From assembly GCA_029204225.1 (NCBI GenBank), contig CM055098.1:55188282-55252281 (forward strand): a stretch of 64,000 nt of DNA. Reading direction: 5' to 3'. This DNA is from Diphasiastrum complanatum. Its lineage: Eukaryota > Streptophyta > Lycopodiopsida > Lycopodiales > Lycopodiaceae. The notes beneath the pieces are model-generated. The model had not been told where the DNA came from, did not search any database, and worked only from the letters and a program-made list of their open reading frames with translations. This document shows positions 36,691 to 49,205 of the stretch, one piece after another; position 1 is the first letter of the stretch, and the number at the start of each line of letters is the position of its first letter. The position numbers and the translations under genes are program-made.

Positions 36691-36900
36691 TTAAGTATCT
36701 ACATAAAAACATCTAGATCCTCTCTCATGGCTCTTATCTGCTATTTTCAATATCTACGCTCTATTATATAGTTATAATGCTAATTTAATCAAGCTTAATT
36801 AGTCAATTATAGATACTACTAAGTATCCTTAGCAGTACCTTAGAATAATTATTAAGTTGAGCACACAAGGAAGGGGCATGAAGTATGTAATGTGACTTTT
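36691..36900 (-). repeat. Copia E LTR segment, left copy
   Basis: Matches 44771-44957 in order (CATAAAAACATCT, AATTAGTCAATKATAGRTACTACTA, CAYACAAGGAAG), same orientation, with many substitutions. Confidence 0.65.
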
Positions 36901-37080
36901 AAGTGAAATCATTCGAATATGTAGATAAAATAAGGACAATGTTTAAAAATTTTAATCTAAACAAAGGAAGAGCTCCATTTTGAGTGGTACTACGAAAATG
37001 TCAATCAACATTTTTCGGATCGACATTTTAACTTAGTCAACATTTTAGGTTTACTGGTCAAAGTTGTGATTTTTGCTAAC

Positions 37081-37246
37081 CAATACCTCTATGAGCTTGG
37101 CCGTTAGGAAATGTCGACCTAGCATGTTTGCCAAGAATACAAGTCTCACAGGTTTGTTTTGGTGAAGACTTGTTAATGTCTAAACCAATGACTTGATTTT
37201 TGCAAAACATATAGTAAATAGATCTCATATGGAGACGCCCTAGGCG
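37081..37246 (-). pseudogene. Copia E pre-integrase segment, left copy
   Basis: Nearly repeats 43945-44097 (for example CTAGCATGTTTGCCAAGAAT and ATATAGTAAATAGATCTCAT). The latter encodes on the minus strand GKHARSTFPKGQAHRATNIL, an integrase-adjacent copia segment. It stops where copia D2 starts. Confidence 0.75.
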
Positions 37247-37268
37247 GAAATAGCATCGAATCCCAACA

Positions 37269-37280
37269 TGGTATCAGAGC
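37269..37280 (+). promoter_or_regulatory. Primer binding site of copia D2
   Basis: TGGTATCAGAGC immediately after the LTR end CCCAACA. Confidence 0.92.
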
Positions 37281-37415
37281 TTTCACTATGATTTCAGTAC
37301 GTATTTAGAGCTGACATTCTCAGAACAACCATTCTGATATAGTGTAGACATTTGCTATAATTGTTTCCAGTCATATTAATCTACTATATGCATTACACTC
37401 ATCTCGAAATTCCAA

Positions 37416-38280
37416 ATGGATTCGCAATCACAGTCTGTTCTAATGATAGACAGACTCGATGGTTTGAACTACCGTTTATGGAAATTCAAGATGAAGGTAA
37501 TTCTGATGGCCAAGGAGCTTTCGAAAATAGTCGCTGGAACCGAGCTACTTCCCAGTGTCGATGAGCAAGCCATTTCCAAATTGAAGCTCATGGATGGCAA
37601 GGCTTTCACCTTGATCACCTTTAACATCTCCGACACACGAATTGGTCATATCAGATAATCCCAATCCTTGACAAGCTTGGGATTTATTAAACACATTATA
37701 CGAAGTGAGAGATGTCACTTCAAAGCTACATCTGAGGAGAAAGTTCTTCTCACTCAGAATGTCAGATATTGATTTTGTTTAGAATCACATAAATGAATTG
37801 AAGACTATTAGAGCAGATGGCGGCAATAGGTTCAATAATCGAAGACTCTGATGTTGTTATGACCTTATTGTCCAGTTTGCCATCCTCTTATGAAAACTGT
37901 GTGATGATGGTATCCACACACTCAGATATAACATTGTCTAGAGTCCTAATCGTGTTGTTGTAGGAGGAGACAAGAAGGAATGGAGCATCTTCGTCCTCCA
38001 TCAATGACTCGCAGGCATTATTCTCGAAGAAGAACACCAAGAAGCAATAGAAGAAGAAAGTTGTCTGACAAACCGACAACAATCAGAAGCAGACACAGAA
38101 GACCCAGAATCAACCACCTGCTCAGAACAAGAAAAGGCTATTCTGCAGATACTGCAAGAGGACGAATCACGAAATCCAGGACTGTCGAGTCTTGAAGTTC
38201 AACAAGAAGAAGAAGAATAAGCCGGACCAGCAAGCCCATGCAGCCAACACAAAGCAGAAGAACCAAGATTCAAAATATGA
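37416..38280 (+). pseudogene. Copia D2 gag
   Basis: Starts MDSQSQSVLMIDRLDGLNYR and contains LWKFKMKVILMAKELSKIVA and LMDGKAFTLITFNISDTRIG. After several stops comes a basic linker and a CCHC knuckle (CRYCKRTNHEIQDC, about 38148-38190), then Lys-rich sequence. Broken by stops near 37656, 37770 and 37795 and by frameshifts. Confidence 0.85.
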
Positions 38281-39460
38281 CAAGTAGGAAGTCTTCATGG
38301 TGAGCCATAACCATGTCGAACAATCGGAAGAATGGTTCCTCGATTCTGGAGCAACACAGCACATGACAAGCCATCAAGAATGGTTCATGGATTATTCGGC
38401 CTACAGCACCAAGTGATTCGTTCACCTTGGAGACAACAGCTCCCACAGAATTGAAGGTGAAGGTACTGTTAGAATGAATTTTCATAATGGAGTGTCAAAA
38501 TTTGTACCAAATGTACTATATGTCCTGAACTTGACGACAAATCTACTATCAGTAAGTCGAACCACAGATCTAGGACATAGAGTAGAGTTTCAGACAGACT
38601 CCTATCAAATTCTTGATAAAGGCAGGAGAGTTCTTGCACTCGGAAAGAGACAAGGATATCTCTGTAGGCTTAGTCATTGTAATATTGTGACTGGTCGTGT
38701 TTAGAGTAGTTCAATATATGTGAATAAATAATTGATTTGGCATTATAGACTTGGTCACCTTAATCATACATCTATAAAATACATGTCTAGACATTCTTCA
38801 GTTCATGATTTAGACTATCGAATTATCGACCCTCCTGTCTACCAAAGTTGTATCATAGAAAAGCACACAAGAAGGCCATTTAAGTCAAATCAAGAACATA
38901 TTTCTAAAGATTTGCTAGATATTGTACATATAGATATATGTGGCCCAATGCAAATACCATCACTGCTTGGTGCTAATTTCTTTATTACATTCATAGATGA
39001 CTATTCCAAAAGGACTGTTGTATATTTTCTGAAGCACAAATCTGAAGGCCTTCCAGTTCTTCAATGAGTTGCAGATTGGAAAAAGAATAAAAGCTCCAGA
39101 AGCAACAATGCTGGCGAATACATATCAAATGAATTCAAGGATTATTGCTCAGCCAATGGCATCGAACAACAGTTTGTTGCTTCCTATTCTCCACAGTCGA
39201 ATGGACTAGCCGAGAGGAAGAACAGGACCTTAGTCGAATCTGCCAAATGCATGATCACTCATGCTTTGGTGCCCAAATCATTATAGCAACATGTTGTTTC
39301 AACAACAACCTACATGCAGAATCAATGTATAACTAAAGGCCTCCCTGACAGCAAAACTCCTTATGAAGTTTAAACCTTCAATAAAAGATTTGAGAGTATT
39401 CGGATGCACAACATATGCTCATGTCCCAAAGGACAATGGAAAGAAACTTGATTAGCATCC
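38281..39460 (+). pseudogene. Copia D2 protease and integrase
   Basis: Protease core WFLDSGATQHMTSHQEWF at about 38331-38385. Pre-integrase segment VPNVLYVLNLTTNLLSVSRT. IWHYRLGHLNHTSIKYM with CIIEKHTRRPF (zinc-binding region), then DLLDIVHIDICGPMQIPSLL, the first catalytic Asp region, and FFITFIDDYSKRTVVYFLKH. Later SYSPQSNGLAERKN-like sequence appears in other frames. There are many stops. Confidence 0.85.
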
Positions 39461-39899
39461 ATTTAAAATTGTTCTTGTTGGCTATTGCACTTCTTATGGA
39501 ATGTATAGACTATATAATATAGACACATGTAAAGTTTTTACTAACAGGGATGTGACTTTCATAGAAGATCAGTTTATTGATCTAAAGGGCAAGGACCAGA
39601 TGCAATCTACAAAACCTGAGAAGGTAACATTACCAGTTAATTAAATATATCCATTGCCTTTGATCAAAATTAATGTCTAACACACTTGTAGTCACCCAAT
39701 ACAGTCAGATCCAGAAGAATAAGAAGAAGCTGCAACTCAGGAGCAGCCGACTCAGCCAACACAAGGTCAAATTTTGCAGCCAGAAACTTCAACCAGAAAA
39801 TCAACAAGAACTCGAACTCAGCTTGTCCTATACACTGATGAATTCGCTCATTGTTCCATTCAGGAGCCAACCACAGTTGAGGAAGCTTTGTCACATGCC

Positions 39900-41400
39900 G
39901 ATTCATATCTCTAGAAAGAAGTGATGGACAAAGAGCACAACTCACTATTGAAAAACAACACTTGGACTGTCATTGACCTGCCAGCAAACAGAAAGATAAT
40001 CTACTGCAAATGGATCTTTAAGATCAAATACAATGCAAATGGCAATATCAACAGAAGGAAAGCTTGACTCGTGGCAAGGGGATTTTCACAAATTCCCAAC
40101 ATCGACTACTTCAAAACCTTCAACCCAGTCATCACGCACACATCTATTCGACTACTACTTTCTTATGGTGCTGTAGTAAATCTTGAGGTACATCAGATGG
40201 GTGTACAAACCGCATTCCTCAATGGATTATCGAGGAGGACATCTACATGATCTAGCCTGAAGGCTATATCCTCAACGGGAGGCCATGTATGCAAACTTCA
40301 TAAAGCTTTGTACGATATGAAACAATCTTCTAGAGCATGGTTCCATCGTATCAACACGTTCTTAATCGATCATAGTTTTGAACCTAGCTCTACAGACTGT
40401 AATGTATATTACAAAGTTGTTAATCAGTTCTTTGTAATCATCACACTCTACGTGGATGATGTGATGTTGTTTTGGCAACAATGTTGCTCTGACAAAGGAT
40501 ACAAAGAGGATGTTATCCCAAAAATTTGAGATGATAGATCTTGGAGAAGCACACTATTGTCTCGAGATTCAAATTCACATAGATAGAAGGAGAAGACTTC
40601 TCTACATTACTCAGTAGGAGTACTTTTATAATTTGCTGACGAATTGCAACCCTATACGTAATCCCATGGATCCAGGTCTTAAGTTATCCAAGGAACAATG
40701 TCCTCAAACCAATGAGAAAAAGGCGAAAATGCAGGGGTATCCATTTCGATCTATTATCGGATCCCTGATGTATGCAATGATCTCGACCAGGCCAGATCTT
40801 GCATATGCCATAAGTTTCTTGATTCAATAATTGACAAATCCTAGCATGATACACTGGAAAGCTCTTATCAGAGTCATCAGATATGTACGAGGAGCCACTG
40901 CAGACTTTTGTATCTGCTATGGTGATGGAGATCCATCTGATATCATACTCTTTATGGATATATAGATGCAATTTGGATAGGCGATATCGACACCAGAAAA
41001 ACTTCTAGATATGTCTTCATGTTCAACAATGGTCCAATATCTTGGAACAGTCGAAAACAAACATCCATCGCAATTTCATCTATAAAACCAGAATACATTG
41101 CAACCTCTCAAGCTACCGAAGAGGTAATCTAGTAGAGAAATTTATTGTTCGATATTAGTCTCAGACAATCTGCTCTGACAATGATTCAGTGTTACTGCAT
41201 TATCGATCAATCCTAGATTACACTCTAGGAGTAAGCACATCGAGATTAAGTACCACTATATCAGGAGCAAGATACTCAACAAGGAGGTAAGTCTGAAATT
41301 TTGCAGAACTCAATACATGTTAGTTGATATATTTACAAAAGGATTAAATCAGGAAGCACACAAGAATTTATGTGCTATCTTGAATTTGAAAATCAAGGCA
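39900..41400 (+). pseudogene. Copia D2 reverse transcriptase and RNase H
   Basis: RT begins near 39905 (NNTWTVIDLPANRKIIYCKW). KQSSRAWFHRINTFLIDHSF follows and the catalytic box ITLYVDDVMLF lies at about 40438-40470. RNase H follows: FRSIIGSLMYAMISTRPDLA, then SRKQTSIAISS and ATEEV-like segments to about 41350. Interrupted by at least six stops or frameshifts. Confidence 0.85.
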
Positions 41401-41424
41401 TTCAAGGATTCAGATTATAGGGGG

Positions 41425-42280
41425 TGTTGGATTTCTATCCTCTCCATCCATGTTCTCTGCTAATCTAGATCCAATCATTGAGTTGTTGTAAATATTTGAG
41501 CAGTCGCATACTCTGCAGAAATACAAAGGAATTGGTTATCCGACAGTTCAGCCACCTCTTCTTTGTTGGCCACCTTCTCTTATTCAACTATGATCGATTG
41601 TTTGGCCATACCCGATTGGTCGGTCATCCTAGACCATCTAGGCAGACTCTCTTATTCGGCCTACCTCGAACAATCGGCCGTAATGTGACTATCGACAAAT
41701 CAACAAGTACACACATCACGACTGGACAAAATCAAATATTGTCCGATGGCGGCTACCAACAGCATGTAGTGCCTTAATCTAATTGTAAACTATAGCTTAA
41801 CCATTCTTTTAATTAGTTAGCCATGTGTGTATAACCAGCAACTTATCAGTTGCTCTGTTAACTGAATTCATAGTATTGTCTCAGAAAGAACGCCTCTCTG
41901 TATGCATCCAAACTGTATTTTCTACACAACTAATTTGTCAATGTTCCAGCAATTTAAGTTGTCTATGTTGACTACTTATTTCTTGTCATTGTCAGATAGA
42001 TTCACGCTCGTAGATTGAAACTGCTCTCATGTGACTGATAGCACTGCTCCATCCGTCGTTCTAATAAACATACCCAAGTCGCTTCTACAAATCTAAATAT
42101 GATAAACAGGATAATTTGTGCATGGCTAAGGGATTCAAATGTTTAGATCCAGCAACTTTGAAGCTGTGATCAAGTAAGATAGATCCGGATCTGTCTGAAT
42201 CTGATAAACATAGTTGCATGTATTGAGGATTCCTGCTCGCTTCTCTCTGTCGCTACGAAAATAGCATCGAATCCCAACAC
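41425..42280 (+). repeat. 3' LTR of copia D2
   Basis: 856 bp with inverted ends TGTTGG...CCAACA, preceded by an ATAGGGGG purine tract. Its last 22 bp match the 5' LTR stub at 37247-37268, and it also resembles the D1 LTR at 21391. Confidence 0.85.
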
Positions 42281-44333
42281 TTCAAATAATCTTTGAATTT
42301 AACATCTTCTTAAATAAAATATGCTTATTCTTTCGTAAGGCTTTAATGAATATATCAGCCACTATAGAATTTGTGAAACGGTAAATTAGCTCGACATGTT
42401 TAGCATGTACTTCTCTCGAACAAAATGAAATTGAATTTCATTATGTTTGGTCATGGTATGAAATCTAGGTTGACTGATGTTATCACAATAGATGGTAGTT
42501 GAAAAAGTTTGTTTGAATTTTAGATGTTGTGAAGACGTCTCACCAAATGGTTTGTTTGGTTGCTTGTGTTGCTGCTACATATTCAACTTCAGTCGAGGAC
42601 GATGTAATCGACTTTTGCTTCTTGTTATTTTAAGAAACTGGTGCAAAAGATAGATAGAAGTGGTAATCAAAAGTAGACTTTTTGGTATCTAAGTCTCCTC
42701 TCCCATCTAAATTTGAATAACTGAATAAAGACAGTGCAAGAAACTTCGTTATTTGTTGATTGAATGTATTCGATTACTCGTTTGTCCAGAATCTATTGTA
42801 AATATCTTTGTTGGCTTAGAAAGATGATCTTCTTGGCTCTATCTTGAAGAATTTGACTGCCAAGAAAATAATGAGCTGGTTTGAGATCTACCATGTTGAA
42901 TTACGTAGAAAGATTTAACTTCGTAATTTCGAGTAGTGAAGTACAGCTGTTTACAAATAGACAGTTGTCAACATAAAGAGCAATGATTATGTAATTTGGA
43001 CCATCAAATGTGATATAAACATTCGAGATAGCAGCATTGGAATAAAAGTTGACTTGCAATAGATAATCATTGATTCATTGAAACCAACAAACTTGATGAC
43101 CTTCAATGACATAGCTTTTAGATTGTCACATGTAAATATCTTCATGGATGTAAACATTCAAGAATGCAGTTTGTGCATTCATCTAATGTACTTTGAGATC
43201 TTCTACTACTACAATTGCCAACAAGGCTGGAATAGATTCAAGTTTAACAACTAGACTAAAATCTATGTGTAATCAATAGTTGGTTATTGTGAGTAGCCTT
43301 TGCTACAAGTCTTGCCTTCTATTTCCATATGGAGTCACCAAAATTAGACTTCCTTTTGAAGATCCACTTGCATTCGATGATCTTTTTTTTGGTAGGGGGT
43401 TTGACAAGCGTCCAGGTTTGGTTCTTGATTAGTAGATTGTGTTCATTGTCCGTTGTTACTTTCCATTTTTCAGAATTCACATTTGATAATGCATCTTGAA
43501 CAATAAGAGGTTCTTCAATTGTTTCCCAAAAAATATAAGGAGTAAATCTTTGAGGTGGATGCAATCATTCAACCATATCTTTGAACAATTGGTTATTCTT
43601 CATGATCCAAGTCAGATGGTGAATGGATACAAAATGTGAAGTGGAGGGATTCAAGAGAATAAATATGCACTTGGTATCACTACGTTTGAATTTCTACCTT
43701 TGTTTCAATGGGATTTGTGTATAACAAACCCACCTAAAGTCCCTTAGATGATCTTTGTACCTGAGCAAACGTCCTCATGGGTTTTGTTGTTAATGGCCTT
43801 GTTACTACAACAATCTTGAAGATAGCAAGCTGCTGCATTCTAGAAAAGTCGTCAATAAATGTAATAAATTGCATTGCTCTTTCATATGATTTGTTTCAGG
43901 CCACAGAGATCACAATGAATTAGATTCAAAATGTTAGTAGCTCTGTGAGCTTGGCCTTTAGGAAATGTTGACCTAGCATGTTTGCCAAGAATAGAAGTCT
44001 CACAAGTTTGTTTTGGTGAAGACTTGTTAATGTCTAAGACAATGACTTGACTTTTGCAGAACATATAGTAAATAGATCTCATATGGAGACGTCCTAGGCA
44101 TTGATGCCATAGGTATTCTTGTCAAAAATAGGTGTAAACAAATATATTTTTTCTTATGAGAGGAACAAGCATGGCTTAACATACAAAGATGACCATTTTC
44201 ACAACCTTTCACCTAAACATTAGAAAATTGATATTTTGAATAAGACATTATTTTGCATTGAAAACGATAATATGGCCTCAATTACTAGTTTTACTTATAA
44301 TATTATAAAATTAACATATTAGCTCTGATACCA
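42281..44333 (-). pseudogene. Copia element E internal remnant (RNase H, RT, pre-integrase, PBS)
   Basis: Minus strand, reading right to left. PBS TGGTATCAGAGC lies at 44322-44333, then pre-integrase fragments (GKHARSTFPKGQAHRAT, CDLCG). RT N-terminus at about 43319-43470 (NQTWTLVKPPTKKKIIECKW) and damaged RT follow, then an RNase H segment near 42530-42620 (STEVEYVAATQATKQTIW). Gag and most of integrase are missing. The left end is cut by D2 at 42280. Confidence 0.8.
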
Positions 44334-44334
44334 T

Positions 44335-45470
44335 TGTTGAAAAATGAGTATGAAAAGCATAATGAGTAGTTAAAAAATTTGACGCAAGTTCAGATGTCCT
44401 AAGCACTTAGTATGTGCGTTGTGAAAGACAATTATAAAGAGCAAATTAACTATGTTTACTTAAAAGGATCATTTGTCACAATAGAACCTACAATTAGATT
44501 GAGTTGGAAGGTGTCAGGGATGACCACAATGTTAGAAAGACCATGTTTCTAAAACTCAATCAACAAGCACACTATGAGAATTGGAACATTTGATTCATAA
44601 TGAAAGTAAACATAACATGAACCATTCACACAAGATACAATCACATTTGTTGAATGCAGACTATATTAAAAAATGTATGAATGTAGAGAAAGATTATTAT
44701 TAGTAAATCTATTATAGTAGTGTACAGGCCTAGAAGAAGAACAATATGAGAACTAAGCGGGATGATGCTAGGTGTTTGCATAAAAACATCTCGACATCCT
44801 CTCTTTTGTCTCTAGTCTATAATCTACAACATTTATGCTTAACTATATAGCAGTTTAATTAGTCAATGATAGGTACTACTAGGTGTCCTTAGAAGTAGCT
44901 CAGAATGACCATTAAGCTCAGCATACAAGGAAGCGGACGTGCAGTACGTAATGTCAGAAACCTTTGGGGACGTCGATGAAAGGGAAATAGGCACAATCGA
45001 GGGCACAAGACAGGAGCTATCAGGGGTGCCCTTATATAGAGCAACTTAATGAGAGAACTCTAGTTAGCTTTTTGTAAGGATCTAGTGCAGTGTGCAGACC
45101 ACATCAAACATTCACCATCTACACCTCTCAAACTCTCAAAGATGGCACAGTAAAAGCTAATAGATTATAAAGAGATATTGTACATATAGCAAAGGCCCCA
45201 CACTGTCTGGGCCACTGTCCAAGTAACTAGGACCAGTATAGGCCATAATAACGGGCAAACTCAAGACATGCCCTTGAGCATAGCAAATGCCATCGAAAAT
45301 CTATTGTGTAGGCTAATTTCCTACGCATGGCTACTCGGCTAATCCAAGTAGTCGGCTATGAGATGAATGTCATATCAATATATCGATTGTGGGGTCACAC
45401 ATGTCGATCACTACTGAATATGATAAACTGACTAACTGTAATATTATTACAGTATCATATTTGAAGCTTA
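44335..45470 (-). repeat. 5' LTR of copia E (outer end uncertain)
   Basis: Starts TGTTGAAAAATGAG one base beyond the PBS. It includes the segment repeated at 36691-36900 and a minus-strand TATA box, CTATATAAGGG, near 45030-45040. The outer end is not fixed. Confidence 0.55.
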
Positions 45471-45667
45471 CATAAGACATACATCAGATTGACTATGATT
45501 TATAACTCTCTCCCTTAAACTGAAATGTGATAAAAAGTGAAAGATAAACAGCCTGTAGCAATGTCTACAATATCCAAAAGATATTATGCATGTTCTACTA
45601 CTATGTACTTGACTCACACTCGAGCACACCAACAAACCACCAAGAATATTTACTCCCCCCTCACGCA

Positions 45668-45764
<97 letters not shown>

Positions 45765-46289
45765 TTTTTTTTTAAATGTAAAAGTATCATGCACACACAA
45801 TGCTCACACATAGAGTCTACCACACTCTCGACCCCAACTGACTTGTCCCCATCCGACTTGAACACAAGTTGACCACATGAGCGACATAGGCGCTCACACC
45901 AAGAAAATCCCACTACCACGATGAGACTTACATCTCCCATCTAGCTAGGTTGACATCTTATCAAACACTTACAAACACAAACCTGTAAAGCTGACATAAA
46001 TGAGCGACTAAGACTCAACATGAGAAAATCTTACTACCACCCTAAGATTGTACCCTCACCAAATAGACATCTAGTAGGCTTAATGACAAGTCACTAAGCA
46101 TAACAAATGATTACTTTTTTTGACGTAGAAAATGCATAAACATGTGCAACTATGACTTGTGAAGGATTTTAGATCATTCAAGATCCAATCCATGTCCCTG
46201 ATCTTTGGTTAAAATAAGGAGCAAACCAACAATCCGGCCAATGTAGAAAAATCAGCATCTACATACAAAATGAGATGCAAACTCTAAGA
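45471..46289. other. Unassigned region containing a long (CA)n tract
   Basis: Apart from the microsatellite, only short frames without motifs are present. Confidence 0.4.
45671..45759. repeat. (CA)n microsatellite
   Basis: About 44 uninterrupted CA units. The Thr-His and Cys-Val frames over it are artefacts. Confidence 0.97.
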
Positions 46290-46788
46290 GATATTGATCA
46301 AACATGAAACCAAACATAAAATATGTTTGTTGTCCGTACAATTACAGTACCCTACAGTATTTCACATGTGTAAAACTGAAAATAGCAACATATGAGCATT
46401 CTATACACAAGATTGCAAGATATCACCAAGATAGTGCACACTTGAGTAGTAGAACCCAAAGAGAACCATGTATAATGATGAAATGAGAGAGAGAAGAGAG
46501 AAGATGTGTCTCTCCACTAGTTACATCCTTTTATAGAGTGTCCAAACCCTATTTGGCCACTTGGCTTTCCCTCCAAAATGTAAACCCTACTATTTTTGGG
46601 TCTAGATTCAATGTACCCAAAGTTCAAATTTGAATCTCTCTCAAACTCGACTACCAACTTTTCCAGACTTTCAAAAAGTGTTTATTGAATGTATTTTAAA
46701 CTATATAACTTCAAAAATTTTATCTCTAAGTCTAAAATGAGCTTTGGCCTCTTATTGACAATTTACCAGAATGTTGAAATCTCTCACA
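46290..46788 (-). repeat. 3' LTR of copia F (left end approximate)
   Basis: On the minus strand it begins TGTGAGAGATTTCAACATTC right after a purine tract (GAAGAGGGAG, 46789-46798). It carries a TATA box, CTATAAAAGG, near 46530-46540. The other end was not identified because no second LTR copy lies in the window. Confidence 0.6.
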
Positions 46789-47478
46789 CTCCCTCTTCAA
46801 CTAGTTTTGGCATAGTTTTGACAATAGAACTTTGATCCAACTTTAGAATGATCTCCATCCTAAGTATAGATCTCCTTTCTAAGGTTCTAAAGTATCTTTC
46901 ATAACTGATATAGGGAATAGAGTCCAAATTGGATGCTTCACTATTTCTTACATCAATTTTACACATCAAGATATAACTAGAACATGAAGAACTAGAATGT
47001 GAATGAAATGAGTCCTCCATGCTTCAGACTTTGAACTCTCTGTAAAATTACAGCAACCAAACAATAAATGTGAGTGATGACCATTTGCTTTCTTGTCTCC
47101 TCCAACTTTGTCCTTTCTTGATATGTCTCCACCATAAAACTCCATGAATGAGCCTCCATCTCCATCTTGCCACAAAATATCATCAAACCTTGGAAATACA
47201 CGAGTAGGTGAGTACATTAATGATGAAAATCCAGCATCACATGACTCCATAAACCAAGTAGGTTGCACTAGTCCATCTTCAAGATCTACTTGACACAAAA
47301 AAATGACCATGAATTTACCAAAAAATTGACAATCTCCAAACAGTGGCATCAAGTAGCTCAAAACTTGAGAACTTGATCATGGATGAGTGACATAATGAAC
47401 CTCCAATAGCTTCATTTCCATCAGCAAAATCATCCAAGAATGCTAGTACAACTCCAACAATAAAATATTGCAAGACAA

Positions 47479-48000
47479 TTAGCTAGTTTGTCCATATCTT
47501 GACAATTTGCGCATATTCACATGAAATAACTCAAACATGAGATAGAACAAGTAAAGTAAACTTGAACAACACTTCCTTGATGCTCCTTTGACCTTACTTG
47601 AGTTTGAATACTCCTGCAAAAACAGATCCATAACATCTTTGCCAAATAACCTTCCTTTGATGCTCTTGACTAGCTCCAAATTGCCACCTTTCCTTTTGTG
47701 TTGTTGAAGCCCTTTGAGACCAACCTCTTGATCTTCCTCTTGACCATCAAAGTCATTGAACAAAATATATTTTTCAGATCCACTACTTAATCCTCTAGTA
47801 TGAAAACCATGAGAATCAATATCCACTTGCACAACATCATCTACACAAGAAAATTCTCCAAAACATGTGAGTAAAGCAAAATGAGTCGCTTCCACTTGCT
47901 TACCTTTCTCTTGAACATCAAAGATATCAAAGACATGAATATCTTCAGACTTGAACCTCTGGAAATACTCCCTCTCAAACATATGATCTAGATCCAACAA
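47479..48000 (-). CDS. Copia F frame of unknown function
   Basis: 173 codons, open. Acidic N-terminal half (HVFDIFDVQEKGKQVEATHF) and a basic middle (GLQQHKRKGGNLELVKSIKG). No recognised motif. Overlaps the preceding frame by a few bases. Confidence 0.35.
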   Translation of the reverse strand: MLDLDHMFEREYFQRFKSEDIHVFDIFDVQEKGKQVEATHFALLTCFGEFSCVDDVVQVDIDSHGFHTRGLSSGSEKYILFNDFDGQEEDQEVGLKGLQQHKRKGGNLELVKSIKGRLFGKDVMDLFLQEYSNSSKVKGASRKCCSSLLYLFYLMFELFHVNMRKLSRYGQTS

Positions 48001-48560
48001 GATCTCATCAATGCTTGATCTCGAATTTCCACAAAGGTTATGAAAACAATGTCACCAATGTCACCATCATAAATCAAAAGATAAATTCCAAACTTTCCAT
48101 CCAACATGAAGTAGAGTAGGTGAAGATGAGTATAAAACCTAATAAATCCAGCCTTATTGAGTCTATAACAAACCTCAATAAGCTCACCAATGAGATTTCT
48201 CTTGCCTTGAAGAAATTGCCTCTCGATTTGCTCCATGTAGTCTTCTCCAACCAACGTTTTGCCATCTCGATCATGAGTGATCAATTCATAATCATAGAAT
48301 CTTTTGAGTTGATGAAGAGATGTGAGATCCATGCCTTGGATCTTCCCAAGAACCAATCTTCCATTGCTCTTTCCTCCATAAGACTCTCTCTTAATGATTG
48401 CATCATAAGAAGTAGAAACCTCAAAAATATTAGAAGCCATGAAAAAAATGAATAGTACCTTCAACATAAGGATGATTGAAGTACTCTCTTTTTTCAAACA
48501 AGAACTTCTACTCAATGTTAGGTAATGACTCATATGATAATGATTCTTCCTCACTATCAT
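47988..48560 (-). CDS. Copia F frame of unknown function
   Basis: About 190 codons, open. Recognisable only as coding-like: RLVLGKIQGMDLTSLHQLKR, then ERQFLQGKRNLIGELIEVCY, then a hydrophobic, aromatic-rich end. It follows the previous frame without a clear gap and continues into 47479-48000, as if these were one frame-broken polypeptide. No homology claimed. Confidence 0.35.
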   Translation of the reverse strand: MIVRKNHYHMSHYLTLSRSSCLKKESTSIILMLKVLFIFFMASNIFEVSTSYDAIIKRESYGGKSNGRLVLGKIQGMDLTSLHQLKRFYDYELITHDRDGKTLVGEDYMEQIERQFLQGKRNLIGELIEVCYRLNKAGFIRFYTHLHLLYFMLDGKFGIYLLIYDGDIGDIVFITFVEIRDQALMRSCWI

Positions 48561-48587
48561 TCACAATGACATCATTCAAAGTACATC

Positions 48588-49205
48588 CTATTTTGAACTC
48601 TTCACATACTTCTCTTCTTCTTGACTTGTGACTATCTCCCCCACCAAATCTCTTGATAGAACCATTTGATTTTTATGAAGACACGTGACTCCGCTTGCTG
48701 CAAAAATGACTTTCTTGGAATCATCACAAAATAATGTAGAAGAACCACCTCCTTCATGCATGCACCTAGCAACATCTTTTTCCATATGATCGAAGAAATC
48801 GTTAGCAACAATCTTTTCCAAGGAAGAGCCTTCACCTCCATTGATGAAGTTAGCACTTTCCTTACCTTTTGCATGCTTGCACTTTCCATGAAGAACCATT
48901 GAAACACCATCATTATCCTCAAGACTAGCCAAGTTAGCACAAAGATGAACATCTCCACGAAGCATATTAGATCTTGACCTAGATCTAGCATAAGGAAGCT
49001 TTTTAGACTTTGCATAAGATCCACCAATCTTATTGATGCTAAAAGGTAACTTTGGAAAGTTGAGACCAATCTCCTTTTCCATTCCATCCTTTTTGTTAGC
49101 CATAACAAAAGCATCAAGCTTGAAAAGTCTACCTTGTCTATTGCCCCTAGCAATCAAGATTTCTTCCTTTGTAATGAAACAAGCATCACCACCAAACTTT
49201 ACCAT
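48588..49205 (-). CDS. Copia F frame: pre-integrase N-terminus then unknown
   Basis: 205 codons. The first about 35 residues (VKFGGDACFITKEEILIARG, RLFKLDAF) are copia linker sequence. The rest includes RSRSRSNMLRGDV and a Gly/Ser/Asp-rich stretch and matches nothing I recognise. It is open throughout. Whether it is translated is unknown. Confidence 0.45.
   Translation of the reverse strand: MVKFGGDACFITKEEILIARGNRQGRLFKLDAFVMANKKDGMEKEIGLNFPKLPFSINKIGGSYAKSKKLPYARSRSRSNMLRGDVHLCANLASLEDNDGVSMVLHGKCKHAKGKESANFINGGEGSSLEKIVANDFFDHMEKDVARCMHEGGGSSTLFCDDSKKVIFAASGVTCLHKNQMVLSRDLVGEIVTSQEEEKYVKSSK

Larger units (their letters stand above)
37247..42280 (+). mobile_element. Copia element D2, complete order, heavily mutated, 5' LTR almost deleted
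   Basis: Plus-strand Ty1/copia element. It has 22 bp of 5' LTR end (ATAGCATCGAATCCCAACA), PBS 37269-37280, gag, CCHC knuckle, protease, integrase, RT, RNase H, a short G-rich PPT and a full 3' LTR at 41425-42280 (TGTTGGATTT...ATCCCAACA). Every domain is recognisable but split by stops and frameshifts. The left junction lies in copia E sequence and the right junction also enters copia E. Confidence 0.9.

Noticed and set aside
45468-45940. Cys-Val and Thr-His repeat proteins over the CA tract
   Set aside because: Translation of a (CA)n microsatellite.
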